A stretch of DNA of 64,000 bases. Source: Alphaproteobacteria bacterium (GTDB lineage: Bacteria; Pseudomonadota; Alphaproteobacteria; Caulobacterales; Hyphomonadaceae). Where the stretch lies: positions 124,001-188,000 of the forward strand of contig JAAEZZ010000002.1 in NCBI GenBank assembly GCA_018222605.1. Reading direction: 5' to 3'. The position numbers were made by a program, and so were the translations under genes. The notes under the pieces are model-generated. The model was not told where the DNA came from and did no database searches. It worked only from the letters and a program-made list of their open reading frames with translations. Numbering within the stretch: position 1 is the first letter of the stretch; each line of letters begins with the position of its first letter. Positions 54,537-63,256 of the stretch are shown one piece after another.

Positions 54537-54788
54537 TTAATTGGAATTCACCTTCGCCTCGAGGTCTTCAAGGCGCTTTTCAAGTGTTTCGACCCGCTCC
54601 AGGGCCGCTGTTGCGAGGGCTTTCAGTGCCTCAACCTCATCCCGGCCGGCCAGGTCCATATCGGCGATCATGGCCTTCACACGGGCCTGCGCGGCCGTCT
54701 TGGCCTCTTCGCCTGCAGCCCGCGCTGCCCCCATCGCTCCGGTCATCAGACCTGCAATGTCATCAAGCAGTGGATTTGTTGCGGCCAT
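54537..54788 (-). CDS. ubiK: ubiquinone biosynthesis accessory factor UbiK-like (BMFP)
   Basis: An 83-residue helical protein: NPLLDDIAGLMTGAMGAARA, an amphipathic membrane-associating helix, then a heptad-patterned coiled coil (LATAALERVETLEKRLEDLE). This matches UbiK/BMFP (DUF526), which binds lipid and aids ubiquinone synthesis under air. It is divergent from lgt. Confidence 0.85.
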   Translation of the reverse strand: MAATNPLLDDIAGLMTGAMGAARAAGEEAKTAAQARVKAMIADMDLAGRDEVEALKALATAALERVETLEKRLEDLEAKVNSN

Positions 54789-54869
54789 GAGGCTACTCCT
54801 TCGCGGGGTCGGGCGGACAGGTTCACTCCTAACAGATAGGCCCGAGGCAAGACAGGGAAAAGACGCCGC

Positions 54870-55826
54870 ATGCTGGATATGATGAGTTTTGCTGCAATGG
54901 TGATGCCTGCAGCCGCGCTGACCTTTCCGGATGTCAGCCCGGCGCTACTGTCGATTGACCTCGGTTTCCTGGGGCTCGGACAGTTTCATCTGCGCTGGTA
55001 CGCGCTCGGCTATATGGCCGGAATCGGCCTCGCCTGGTGGTATGCCACCGCGATGGTAAAGCGCCCAGCCCTGTTTGGTGGCACCTCGCCGCTGACCAAG
55101 GACCAGCTCGACGACATCATGTTCTGGATTATTGTCGGCATCATTCTGGGCGGACGCTTTGGATATGTACTCTTCTATATGGTGCCCTACCAGTTTGATG
55201 TGATCGCGAATGACCCGTTGACCATCTTCAAGATCTGGGATGGCGGTATGGCCTTCCATGGCGGCATTTTAGGGGTCACGATTGCGCTTTGCCTGTTTGC
55301 CTATCTCAAAAAGGTATCGCTTTATTCCATCGGAGACATTGCCGGCGTCGTCGCGCCGATCGGCATCGGCCTCGTCCGCCTCGCCAATTTCGTGAATGCC
55401 GAGCTTTATGGCCGCCATACGGACGCCCCTGTCGGCATGGTCTTCCCGGAGGGCTATGTGCCGGGCTCTACCCCGCCCGCCTATAATTGGGCGACCGGCG
55501 AATGGGTCTATTCGGGCCTCGAAACCGCGCGCCACCCCAGCCAGATCTATGAAAGCGTGCTGGAAGGCTGGGTGCCGCTGATCATACTGTCCATCCTGAT
55601 CTGGCGCTTTGGCGCGTTGAAGCGGCCCGGACTGGTGGCCGGACTGTTCCTGCTGATGTATGCAACGGGCCGCACGATTGTTGAGAATTTCCGCATGCCC
55701 GACAGCTTTGTCGACGGCCTGCCGGACTGGATCACGATGGGGCAATTGCTCTCCATCCCGATGTGGATCGGCGGCATCTGGCTGGTGTGGAACGCATTTA
55801 AAAAGCCCGCCGCCAAAGCAGACTGA
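54870..55826 (+). CDS. lgt: prolipoprotein diacylglyceryl transferase
   Basis: A 318-residue inner-membrane protein with seven TM segments. The Lgt signature (GGRFGYVLFYMVPYQF), the catalytic His region (AFHGGILGV), and the later R-N-x-E (IGLVRLANFVNAELYGR) and HPSQIYES motifs are present. It attaches diacylglycerol to the lipobox Cys of preprolipoproteins, several of which are encoded in this window. Its stop overlaps the midA start by one base. Confidence 0.96.
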   Translation: MLDMMSFAAMVMPAAALTFPDVSPALLSIDLGFLGLGQFHLRWYALGYMAGIGLAWWYATAMVKRPALFGGTSPLTKDQLDDIMFWIIVGIILGGRFGYVLFYMVPYQFDVIANDPLTIFKIWDGGMAFHGGILGVTIALCLFAYLKKVSLYSIGDIAGVVAPIGIGLVRLANFVNAELYGRHTDAPVGMVFPEGYVPGSTPPAYNWATGEWVYSGLETARHPSQIYESVLEGWVPLIILSILIWRFGALKRPGLVAGLFLLMYATGRTIVENFRMPDSFVDGLPDWITMGQLLSIPMWIGGIWLVWNAFKKPAAKAD

Positions 55827-56881
55827 TGGCTGACATGACCCTCAAGGACCGCATCATCCGCCTGATCGAGACGGACGGGCCGATCCCGGTATCGACCTAT
55901 ATGCAGTTGGCCCTGCATGATACAGCGCAAGGCTATTACGCCACACGTCCCGGTCTCGGCACGGATTTCATCACCGCCCCGGAAGTCAGCCAGATCTTCG
56001 GGGAGCTGCTTGGACTGTGGGCCGTTCATGAGTGGAAGGCGCTGGGCGAACCCGGCACATTCCAGCTGGTCGAGATCGGCCCCGGACGGGGCACACTTAT
56101 GGCTGATGCGCTGCGCCTGGCCTATGTCGCGGGCGGTCGCAAATTTGCCGATGCGGCGCAGCTGAGACTGGTGGAGCCGAGCCCGGAGCTGCGCAAGGTT
56201 CAAACCGAGCGCCTGAAGGATTATGAACCCGCCTTTTCCGACACGCTGTCCGAGGTGCCTGCCGGGCCGATGATCCTGCTCGCAAATGAATATCTCGACT
56301 GCCTGCCCGCCCGACAATTCCGCAAGGATGGCGGGACTTGGCGCGAATGCGTGATCGGCCTCGACGATGATGGAAACCTCGCCTTTGGCCTCGCCGCAGA
56401 TGAGGCCCGCGCCCCGGAACGCAGCGCAGACACCGCCCAATGTGTTGAAGTGCAGACCGGCTTTGACCTGCTGATCGCAGACCTTGTCACCCGCGCTGAC
56501 CCGTTCCGCGCGCTGTTCCTCGATTATGGCCCCGCAGACGCCACACCGGGCGACAGCCTTCGGGCCTTCAAGCTGGGCGAGCAGGTCTCCCCGCTGGCCT
56601 TCCCCGGAGACGCCGACCTGACCGTAGATGTGGATTTTGGCCGTCTGAAGCGCCTGGCCACAAAGATCGGCCTCGACGTCACCGGCCCCACCCCGCAGGG
56701 CATGTTCCTGATGGGCCTTGGCGCGCAGGCACGCCTGAACCAGTTGGTAGAGGCCAATCCAGACCATGCCGAGGCGATCTACAACAACGCCCAGCGCCTG
56801 ATTGACCCGAAAGACATGGGCAGCCGCTTCAAGGCCATCTGCCTCTCCAGCAAAGCCCTCCCCCACCCTGCCGGCTTCTAG
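55826..56881 (+). CDS. SAM-dependent methyltransferase, MidA/NDUFAF7 family
   Basis: A 351-residue class I methyltransferase of the MidA family: GPIPVSTYMQLALHDTAQGY, the GDFITAPEVSQIFGE-like segment and SAM-binding LVEIGPGRGTL are conserved. The eukaryotic relative NDUFAF7 methylates a complex I subunit; the bacterial target is unknown. It is translationally coupled to lgt, a common alphaproteobacterial arrangement, but the usual third gene (pgeF) is not next. Confidence 0.92.
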   Translation: MADMTLKDRIIRLIETDGPIPVSTYMQLALHDTAQGYYATRPGLGTDFITAPEVSQIFGELLGLWAVHEWKALGEPGTFQLVEIGPGRGTLMADALRLAYVAGGRKFADAAQLRLVEPSPELRKVQTERLKDYEPAFSDTLSEVPAGPMILLANEYLDCLPARQFRKDGGTWRECVIGLDDDGNLAFGLAADEARAPERSADTAQCVEVQTGFDLLIADLVTRADPFRALFLDYGPADATPGDSLRAFKLGEQVSPLAFPGDADLTVDVDFGRLKRLATKIGLDVTGPTPQGMFLMGLGAQARLNQLVEANPDHAEAIYNNAQRLIDPKDMGSRFKAICLSSKALPHPAGF

Positions 56882-56969
56882 CGGCGCACCTGCCGCAGCG
56901 TCTCTGACCCTTGGCTTTTGGCAGCCTACCCCCATCTGAACGATGGTAAGCCGATCAGGGAGCAGACAC

Positions 56970-57965
56970 TTGGCAAATCTTTCCATTCTGGAATTGGGGC
57001 GCGTGCGAGAAGGCTTTACGCGGGCGGACGCGCTGAATGATGCGCGCCGCGTGGCGCAACAGGCCGAGGGGTTTGGCTATAAGCGTTTCTGGGTGGCAGA
57101 GCATCACAACATGCCCGCCGTCACGACGGCTGCGACCTCGATCGTGATTTCCCATATTGCTGCCGGCACAAAGACACTCCGCGTCGGCGCAGGCGGCATC
57201 ATGCTGCCAAACCACGCACCTTACATCATTGCCGAACAATTCGGCACACTGGAGGCGCTCTATCCAGGCCGGATCGATCTGGGCCTTGGCCGCGCACCAG
57301 GAACGGACCAGTTGACCCTACGCGCGCTGCGCCGCGACCCGATGAGTGCGGACCGTTTTCCGCAGGATGTTCTGGAACTGCAAGCCTATCTCGGCCCCGT
57401 TGAAGAGGGTCAGCGAATTGAAGCCGTCCCCGGATCAAATTCCAATGTGCCGATCTGGATTCTCGGCTCCAGCCTGTTTGGCGCGCAAATGGCCGCCGCC
57501 TACGGCTTCCCTTACGGCTTTGCCTCTCACTTTGCGCCGCAGGCACTGGATGATGCACTGGCAGTCTATCGCCGCCAGTTCAAGCCTTCAGAGCACCAAG
57601 CAAAGCCCTATGCCCTGATCGGTGTCAACATCATTGCGGCGGACACGGATGAAGAGGCGAAATATCTCGCGACTTCGCAGCAGATGTCGTTCGCGAATCT
57701 GGTGCGCGGGCAGCGCAAGCTGACCCAGCCGCCGATTGACGACATCAACGCCTATTGGACAGAAGCAGAAAAGCTGCGCGCCAGTCATATGCTGGCGGTC
57801 AGCATCATTGGCGGGCCGGACAAGGTGCGCACCGGCATTCAGAACCTGCTCGCCCGCACGGAGGCGGACGAACTGATGGTGGTGTCTGATATGTATGATG
57901 TCGACAAGCGCATCCGCTCATTCGAGATCATTGCCGATGTGATGAAATCCATAAACGGAGCCTGA
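56970..57965 (+). CDS. LLM class flavin-dependent oxidoreductase
   Basis: A 331-residue luciferase-like TIM-barrel protein (LSILELGRVREGFTRADALN; FWVAEHHNMPAV; VGAGGIMLPNHAPYIIAEQF; IDLGLGRAPGTDQL). It uses FMN or F420 for oxidation; substrate unknown. I take a TTG at 56970 as start because AGGGAG is 7 bases upstream; an ATG at 56943 has no Shine-Dalgarno. Its stop abuts the remnant gene on the other strand. Confidence 0.88.
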   Translation: MANLSILELGRVREGFTRADALNDARRVAQQAEGFGYKRFWVAEHHNMPAVTTAATSIVISHIAAGTKTLRVGAGGIMLPNHAPYIIAEQFGTLEALYPGRIDLGLGRAPGTDQLTLRALRRDPMSADRFPQDVLELQAYLGPVEEGQRIEAVPGSNSNVPIWILGSSLFGAQMAAAYGFPYGFASHFAPQALDDALAVYRRQFKPSEHQAKPYALIGVNIIAADTDEEAKYLATSQQMSFANLVRGQRKLTQPPIDDINAYWTEAEKLRASHMLAVSIIGGPDKVRTGIQNLLARTEADELMVVSDMYDVDKRIRSFEIIADVMKSINGA

Positions 57966-58372
57966 TCACTCGCCGATATATTGGTCCACAAAGTCCGACA
58001 TGGCCTTCAGCGTCTCAATCCGCGTCTCGCCCTGTGACAGCCAGTGGTCCTCATCTTTCAGTTCAACGAACGTAACGTCCTTGCCTGCACGCTCCAGCGC
58101 GCGCTCCATGATGCGGCCCTGTGTGAAATCAACAACTGTGTCATCCTTGCCGTGAATCAGCAGAACCGGCGCGGTGAAATTTTCGGCCTCGTTTACAGGT
58201 GAAATCTCCTCCAACTTTTCCTTCTCAGCCCGGGGGTCGCCTGCAACGCGCTTCCAGTAGTCAATCACCCAATGGCGTCTTCCATAAGTGGAGGATGCGG
58301 GACTTCTGCGCTCGCAATGCGCCCTGTGCAGGCGAGGATCAATGCCATCATCATGGCCGCAACAAAACGCAT
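57966..58372 (-). pseudogene. S9 peptidase (prolyl oligopeptidase family) remnant with internal deletion
   Basis: At 58265-58372 on the minus strand is a signal-bearing start (MRFVAAMMMALILAC...) with GGGGAGG upstream, which ends after 35 codons. Directly following, in a different frame (57966-58268), are 100 codons of the C-terminal part of an S9 hydrolase: APVLLIHGKDDTVV (catalytic Asp) and LKDEDHWLSQGE (catalytic His). The catalytic Ser and the propeller, probably over 450 residues, are missing. I read this as one gene that lost its middle and is now frameshifted. The 100-codon part could only be translated from a GTG. Confidence 0.75.
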
Positions 58373-58464
58373 ACTTAACCTCCCCTGATATGAGGAAAGG
58401 CTATTTTAGATGGAAAACACGGCAACCATGAAGTCACCTGAAAGAGTGACTTTTCGGCTCTGGG

Positions 58465-58821
58465 TCAGGCGGGCTGCTTGATCTCGTTATTGTCGCCAAG
58501 CAGGACGACCGTCGGCGCGTGCTGGCGGGCCTTTTCGGCTTCCACACCGGCAAATGCTGCGATGATCACCGTGTCGCCTACGGCAAAATGACGGGCCGCA
58601 GCGCCGTTCACACCGATCGTTTTGGAGCCGCGCGGAGCTTCCAGCGCATAGGTCTGGATGCGGGCCCCATTGGTGACATTCCAGATATCCACGCGCTCGT
58701 TCGGCAGGATGCCGGACGCATCAAGCAGATCCTGATCTATCGAGACCGAGCCCTCATAGTGCAGGTCACACTGCGTAACGGTGGCAGAGTGAAGCTTGGA
58801 TTTCAGCATGTTGAGCAGCAA
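58465..58821 (-). CDS. panD: aspartate 1-decarboxylase
   Basis: A 118-residue PanD. The self-processing site is Gly-Ser in [10 protein letters not shown], giving the pyruvoyl cofactor. [20 protein letters not shown] and VNGAAARH are the family core. It makes beta-alanine for pantothenate/CoA. The TTG at 58821 has AGGAGGG 7 bases upstream, while the internal ATG (58809) has none, so TTG is the likely start. Confidence 0.94.
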   Translation of the reverse strand: MLLNMLKSKLHSATVTQCDLHYEGSVSIDQDLLDASGILPNERVDIWNVTNGARIQTYALEAPRGSKTIGVNGAAARHFAVGDTVIIAAFAGVEAEKARQHAPTVVLLGDNNEIKQPA

Positions 58822-59099
58822 GGACGAGCCCTCCTGAAAGTGTTTGCGCGGCATTATGCTCACAATGAGCATATAAGGGTGCCCTCCCCGTTGGGCAAGG
58901 GGCTTATTGCATTGCACCATAATGGAGTAAAGACTGTTATAGGCCTTGCAGAGAGAGGCTACGCCCTACTGCGAAGCATCGCACAAGCCTCCAGATCTGG
59001 TGACGCACTATGCGGCCTGAGTTCCGCGCATCGCCACGCCGGAACCAATGCCCCTGGCCAGCGTCAATTAAGGGAACCTAAAAGAAGTGAGCTCTCATC

Positions 59100-59765
59100 A
59101 TGGCGAATAAAGTCCGCATCCTGCATACGGAACCTGTCACCCATAATGTCCGCGCCTATCGCGTGGAAAAGCCCGAAGGTTATGAGTTCCAGCCCGGCCA
59201 GGCGACTGAAGTTTCCCTAGACAAGGATGGCTGGCGCGATGAGAAACGCCCCTTCACATTCACGGCGCTGGAAGAATGGGGTGATCTGCAGTTCACGATC
59301 AAATCCTATCACGACCATGATGGTGTAACACACAAGCTCTGGTCGATGGAGCCGGGCGATAGCCTGCTGATTGACGATGCGTGGGGCACGATCACCTATA
59401 AGGGCCCCGGGGTCTTCATCGCGGGCGGCGCAGGCGTAACGCCCTTCATCGCCATTCTGCGCCGGCTTGCAGCAGACGGAAAACTGGACGGCCACACGTT
59501 GATCGCCTCACACAAGACGGAGAAAGACATCATCCTGCGCGATGAATTCGAAAGCATGAAAGGCCTCACCTGTATCTGGACCGTCACAGGACAGGACGGG
59601 TCAGAGTTCGACAGAGGGAAGATCGACGCGGCCTTTTTGGAAAGATATGTCGATAACTATGACCAGAAATTCTATGTCTGCGGGCCGGACAAGATGGTGG
59701 ACGACATCAAGGCGGACCTGAAGAATCTCGGTGCAAATACCGACGGCATCACATTCGAGGAATAG
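59100..59765 (+). CDS. FAD-binding ferredoxin-reductase-like flavoprotein
   Basis: A 221-residue protein with FAD-binding barrel (KRPFTFTAL, the RxYS-like motif in modified form) and NAD-binding domain (VFIAGGAGVTPFIAILRRL; QKFYVCGPDKMVDDI). It lacks an iron-sulfur domain, so it transfers electrons from NAD(P)H to a separate carrier. A 280-base gap lies between panD and this gene; it holds no recognisable element beyond AAGAAGTGAG upstream of the ATG. Confidence 0.88.
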   Translation: MANKVRILHTEPVTHNVRAYRVEKPEGYEFQPGQATEVSLDKDGWRDEKRPFTFTALEEWGDLQFTIKSYHDHDGVTHKLWSMEPGDSLLIDDAWGTITYKGPGVFIAGGAGVTPFIAILRRLAADGKLDGHTLIASHKTEKDIILRDEFESMKGLTCIWTVTGQDGSEFDRGKIDAAFLERYVDNYDQKFYVCGPDKMVDDIKADLKNLGANTDGITFEE

Positions 59766-59770
59766 CCCGC

Positions 59771-60190
59771 TTAGTCAGCCCTCAAAAAATGCGCTACCAC
59801 GCGCCGTGTGTGAGGAGCGTCGCGATGCTCGAACAGGTAAATCCCCTGCCAGGTCCCGAGCGCCATGCGCCCACCTGAAACCGGGATCGACAGCGAGGTT
59901 TGCGTCAGCGCCGCCTTGATGTGCGCGGGCATGTCGTCTGGTCCCTCTGTGCGATGCACCAGATAGTTCATGGATGGGTCATCCGCTGGCGGAGCAAGCC
60001 GTTGAAAGAAGGCCTGCAAATCCCGCTGCACATCCGGGTCGGCATTTTCCTGAATGATTAAGGAGCAGGATGTATGCTGGCAGAACAGCGTCAGCAGGCC
60101 ATTCCCCTGCCCGTGCGTGAAGGCCTCCACCTCGCGGGTGAACTCATAAAGACCCGGGCCATGCGTCGAAAGCGTGATTGTCGTCTGCAT
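59771..60190 (-). CDS. YjbQ family (secondary thiamine-phosphate synthase-like) protein
   Basis: A 139-residue UPF0047 protein: FTHGQGNGLLTLFCQHTSCSLIIQE carries the conserved HTS and GQ residues; GTWQGIYLFEHRD is the second hallmark. Some members have thiamine phosphate synthase activity in vitro; the physiological role is open. Convergent with the ferredoxin-reductase-like gene. Confidence 0.9.
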   Translation of the reverse strand: MQTTITLSTHGPGLYEFTREVEAFTHGQGNGLLTLFCQHTSCSLIIQENADPDVQRDLQAFFQRLAPPADDPSMNYLVHRTEGPDDMPAHIKAALTQTSLSIPVSGGRMALGTWQGIYLFEHRDAPHTRRVVAHFLRAD

Positions 60191-60234
60191 GGCCCCGGAA
60201 TATCGCAAATAGGTCGGAAGCTAAAGACCCCGCC

Positions 60235-62181
60235 CTATTCTTCCTCGTCCAGCAGGGCCTCAATCCGGTCCATGATATTATTCATGCGCCGCACGACGGC
60301 CTGATAGGCATCCGGCTTGGTCATATCGAGGCCGGCTTCATTCATCAAAATATTGTGCGGATAGTCAGAACCGCCGGCTTTCAGCACATTGATGAAATTG
60401 TCGCGTACACCCTCATCTCCGGCCAGGAACTGTTCGGAGAACCAGGCCGCCCCGGACACAGAGGTCGCATACTGGTAAACATAGAACTCGTAATAGAAGT
60501 GCGGGATATAGGCCCACTCCACCGCATACGTATCATCAATCTTCATGACGCCTTCAGCCTCGCCATGATATTTGCGCAAGAGGTCTCCATAAATCTGCGT
60601 CAGCTTCGCGCCGGTCAGTGGCTCACCGCGCTCGGCCGCCTCATGGATCGCCAGTTCGAACTCGCCAAACATGGTCTGGCGGTAGAATGTGCCGCGCAAA
60701 CTCTCCAGTGCATAGCCCAGATAATAGAGCTTTTCTTCCTTCGTCTCGGCATGGGCGATCATGTATTCTTCAAGCAGGATCTCGTTGATGGTGGAAGCCA
60801 TCTCCGCAATGAAGGTGGAATAGCCCGCCGTTTCAAAAGGCTGCGCACTCTTGGCCAATTGTGTGTGTACGGCGTGCCCCCATTCATGCGCAAAGGTTGA
60901 GAGGGAGTCGTAATCATCATTATGGTTCAGCAGCACATAAGGGTGCACATCATAGGCAGAGCCGGACATGTAGGCTCCGGTCTCCTTGCCCTCCTGAGGA
61001 TAGGCATGCATCCAGCGCTCGCTGAGACCCTGACGCAGCAGGCCCAGATATTCCTCGCCAAACGGTTCCAGCGCCGCAAAGGTCAGCTCCTTTGACCGTT
61101 CCATGTCGAACGTGCCCGTATCGGCCTTGATGATCGGTGGATAGATATCGTAATAGCGCAGATTTTCCACGCCCAGCATGCGCCCGCGCAACTTCAGATA
61201 GCGGTGGAACACCGGCAGCGCCTCATTCACCTGTGTGACCAACTGGGTATAAATCTCATCCGGCAACGCATCATCGAACATGTTGCGTTCCAAAACGCTG
61301 TCGAAATCGCGCGCCTTGGCCTGGAACACGGCAGACAGAACCTGCGCATTCAGCGTGGCACCCATGCCATTCTCATAGGTTTTCCACGCGCTCCAGAATG
61401 TGTCGAATACGGCCTTGCGGTCTTCCCGGTTTTCCGCGCCACGATAGCGGGAATAGCCAGATTGGTTCAGCTTGACTTCCATGCCGTCTGACAGGGTCAG
61501 GCTGGGCCATGGAATGGAGGCATTGGCGTACAGGGAATAAATCTGCCCTGGCTGTGACAGCGCCTGGCCGGACAGGGCCAGTAGCGCCTCTCCCTTCTCG
61601 TCCAGCGTATGCGGAGCCTGACGCAGTGTATTTTCCAGCGTAAAGCGGAACGGCTCCAACGCAGGTTCTTCTGCCAGATAGGCCTCGACGGTTTCCTTGC
61701 CCACGCTGAGCACTTCCGGGTCCATCCAGCTGGTCGCTTCTCCGAAAGTCTGGAACAGGCCCTGCGCCTTGCCGAACCGTTCCTGGGATTCGGGCGCACG
61801 CTGGTCTTCATCATGAGAGAGGGACGCATAGGTGTAGAGGCGCACCATGTCTTTCGCCGTGTCGGATGTCGCCCGGAAGGCTTTTGCCATCGCCTCGGCG
61901 CTTTGTCCCAACGTGCCTTTGTAATCTGACAGCGTAGCGGTGCGCGCCTTGATGTCATCATAGGCCGCATCCCATGCCTCCGGCGAAGCATACAGCTCCG
62001 TCAGGTCCCAAACATAAGCCTCGGAGATCGGTTCGGGCGTGGCAGGGGCCGTGACCGGCAGCTCCACCGTCAGATTTGGCTCCTGACCCAATTGCGCCTC
62101 CGACATCATGGCACAACCAGACATCGCCATAAGGGCCAAACCACTCATCCCTACCTTGAACATATTGCGGATCTTGATCAT
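60235..62181 (-). CDS. pepF: oligoendopeptidase F (M3 family), lipoprotein
   Basis: A 648-residue M3B metallopeptidase. The leader has a lipobox (LMAMSGC), so unlike cytosolic PepF it is predicted to be in the envelope. Zinc motif HEWGH (STFAHEWGHAVHTQL), the third ligand helix (AEMASTINEILLEEY) and the substrate-binding GYSTFIAEM are intact. It cleaves oligopeptides. Start at ATG 62181; the frame remains open upstream but family and signal begin here. Confidence 0.94.
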   Translation of the reverse strand: MIKIRNMFKVGMSGLALMAMSGCAMMSEAQLGQEPNLTVELPVTAPATPEPISEAYVWDLTELYASPEAWDAAYDDIKARTATLSDYKGTLGQSAEAMAKAFRATSDTAKDMVRLYTYASLSHDEDQRAPESQERFGKAQGLFQTFGEATSWMDPEVLSVGKETVEAYLAEEPALEPFRFTLENTLRQAPHTLDEKGEALLALSGQALSQPGQIYSLYANASIPWPSLTLSDGMEVKLNQSGYSRYRGAENREDRKAVFDTFWSAWKTYENGMGATLNAQVLSAVFQAKARDFDSVLERNMFDDALPDEIYTQLVTQVNEALPVFHRYLKLRGRMLGVENLRYYDIYPPIIKADTGTFDMERSKELTFAALEPFGEEYLGLLRQGLSERWMHAYPQEGKETGAYMSGSAYDVHPYVLLNHNDDYDSLSTFAHEWGHAVHTQLAKSAQPFETAGYSTFIAEMASTINEILLEEYMIAHAETKEEKLYYLGYALESLRGTFYRQTMFGEFELAIHEAAERGEPLTGAKLTQIYGDLLRKYHGEAEGVMKIDDTYAVEWAYIPHFYYEFYVYQYATSVSGAAWFSEQFLAGDEGVRDNFINVLKAGGSDYPHNILMNEAGLDMTKPDAYQAVVRRMNNIMDRIEALLDEEE

Positions 62182-62357
62182 GCCAACTTCCCCAAACTTA
62201 TTGTTTATCGAGAAATACAGAAACCATGCAGCCGATCGCCTGACAAGCGAAATCAGGCTGGGCCTAAACCCAGATGTCAAACATTCTAGGGTGACGGCCC
62301 GGGCCCGACGCGCTATCCCGGATATTCGCCCAATGAGTAGGCAGGATGGAGTGAAGC

Positions 62358-63206
62358 ATGCGCTGGCAAGGTGGACGCAGAGGCGGAAATGTAGAAGACA
62401 GACGCGGGCTTGGCCCCGGCAAGGCGGTCGGTGGCGGCAGCCTTATTGTCGTAGTGATCGCCCTGGTCGGCTATTTCGTTTTCGGCATGGAACCTAAAGA
62501 CGTTGAACGCCTGATCGAAAGCACGAGCACGCAAACCTCTTCTCAGCAGAGTGGCGAAGTCGGCACACCGGAAGACCAGGCTGGCCAGTTCGTTGATGTC
62601 GTCGGCGCCAACATCAATGATGTCTGGAACGGCATGCTGCCGGACTATCGCGAGCCGACCGTCGTGCTCTATACGCAAGGCACCTCCACAGGCTGCGGCT
62701 ATGGCCAGGCCGCCATGGGCCCGTTCTATTGTCCGAATGACCAGACGGTCTATCTAGACCTCTCCTTCTGGCAGCAGATGGAAGACCAACTCGGCGCGTC
62801 CGGCGCGGAATTTGCTCGCGCCTATGTCATCGCACATGAATTCGGCCACCATGTGCAAACGCTGACCGGCACATCCCAGCAGGTCCGCCAGGCCCAGCAG
62901 AAGGCAGGCAGCCAGGCCGAAGCGAACAAGTATTCTGTGGCGTTGGAACTGCAGGCCGATTGCTATGCCGGCGTCTGGGCGGCCAATGCAGCCAAGGCCT
63001 CCAATGGCACCGTGGCGCTGGAACCGGGCGATATGCGGGAAGGTCTGAAAACCGCCAATGCGATTGGTGACGACATGCTGCAAAAGCGCTCTCAGGGCCG
63101 AGTCACACCGGAAGCCTTCACCCATGGCAGCGCCGAACAGCGTATGACCTGGCTAAACCGCGGTTACGAAACTGGCGACCCGCGCCAGTGCGATACATTC
63201 AACTGA
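62358..63206 (+). CDS. neutral zinc metallopeptidase, YpfJ family
   Basis: A 282-residue membrane-anchored protein: N-terminal cytosolic R-rich stretch, one TM (about 28-44), then a periplasmic domain with the zinc motif HEFGHH (YVIAHEFGHHVQTLTG) and the C-terminal ELQADCYAGVWA with the third ligand. CGYGQAAMGPFYCPNDQTVY is the family hallmark. Probably digests misfolded envelope proteins. Confidence 0.93.
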   Translation: MRWQGGRRGGNVEDRRGLGPGKAVGGGSLIVVVIALVGYFVFGMEPKDVERLIESTSTQTSSQQSGEVGTPEDQAGQFVDVVGANINDVWNGMLPDYREPTVVLYTQGTSTGCGYGQAAMGPFYCPNDQTVYLDLSFWQQMEDQLGASGAEFARAYVIAHEFGHHVQTLTGTSQQVRQAQQKAGSQAEANKYSVALELQADCYAGVWAANAAKASNGTVALEPGDMREGLKTANAIGDDMLQKRSQGRVTPEAFTHGSAEQRMTWLNRGYETGDPRQCDTFN

Positions 63207-63256
63207 CCCCCCCTGCCCCAGCAGGACCATACACACAATAAAGGGAGATCGCCGAC

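Noticed and set aside
55547-56986. 479-codon open frame antisense to lgt and midA
   Set aside because: Overlaps two certain genes on the other strand and shows no recognisable feature.
63207-63256. Possible SAM-II or SAM/SAH riboswitch before metY
   Set aside because: The gap is only 50 bases and I see neither the SAM-II pseudoknot core nor conserved SAM/SAH bases.
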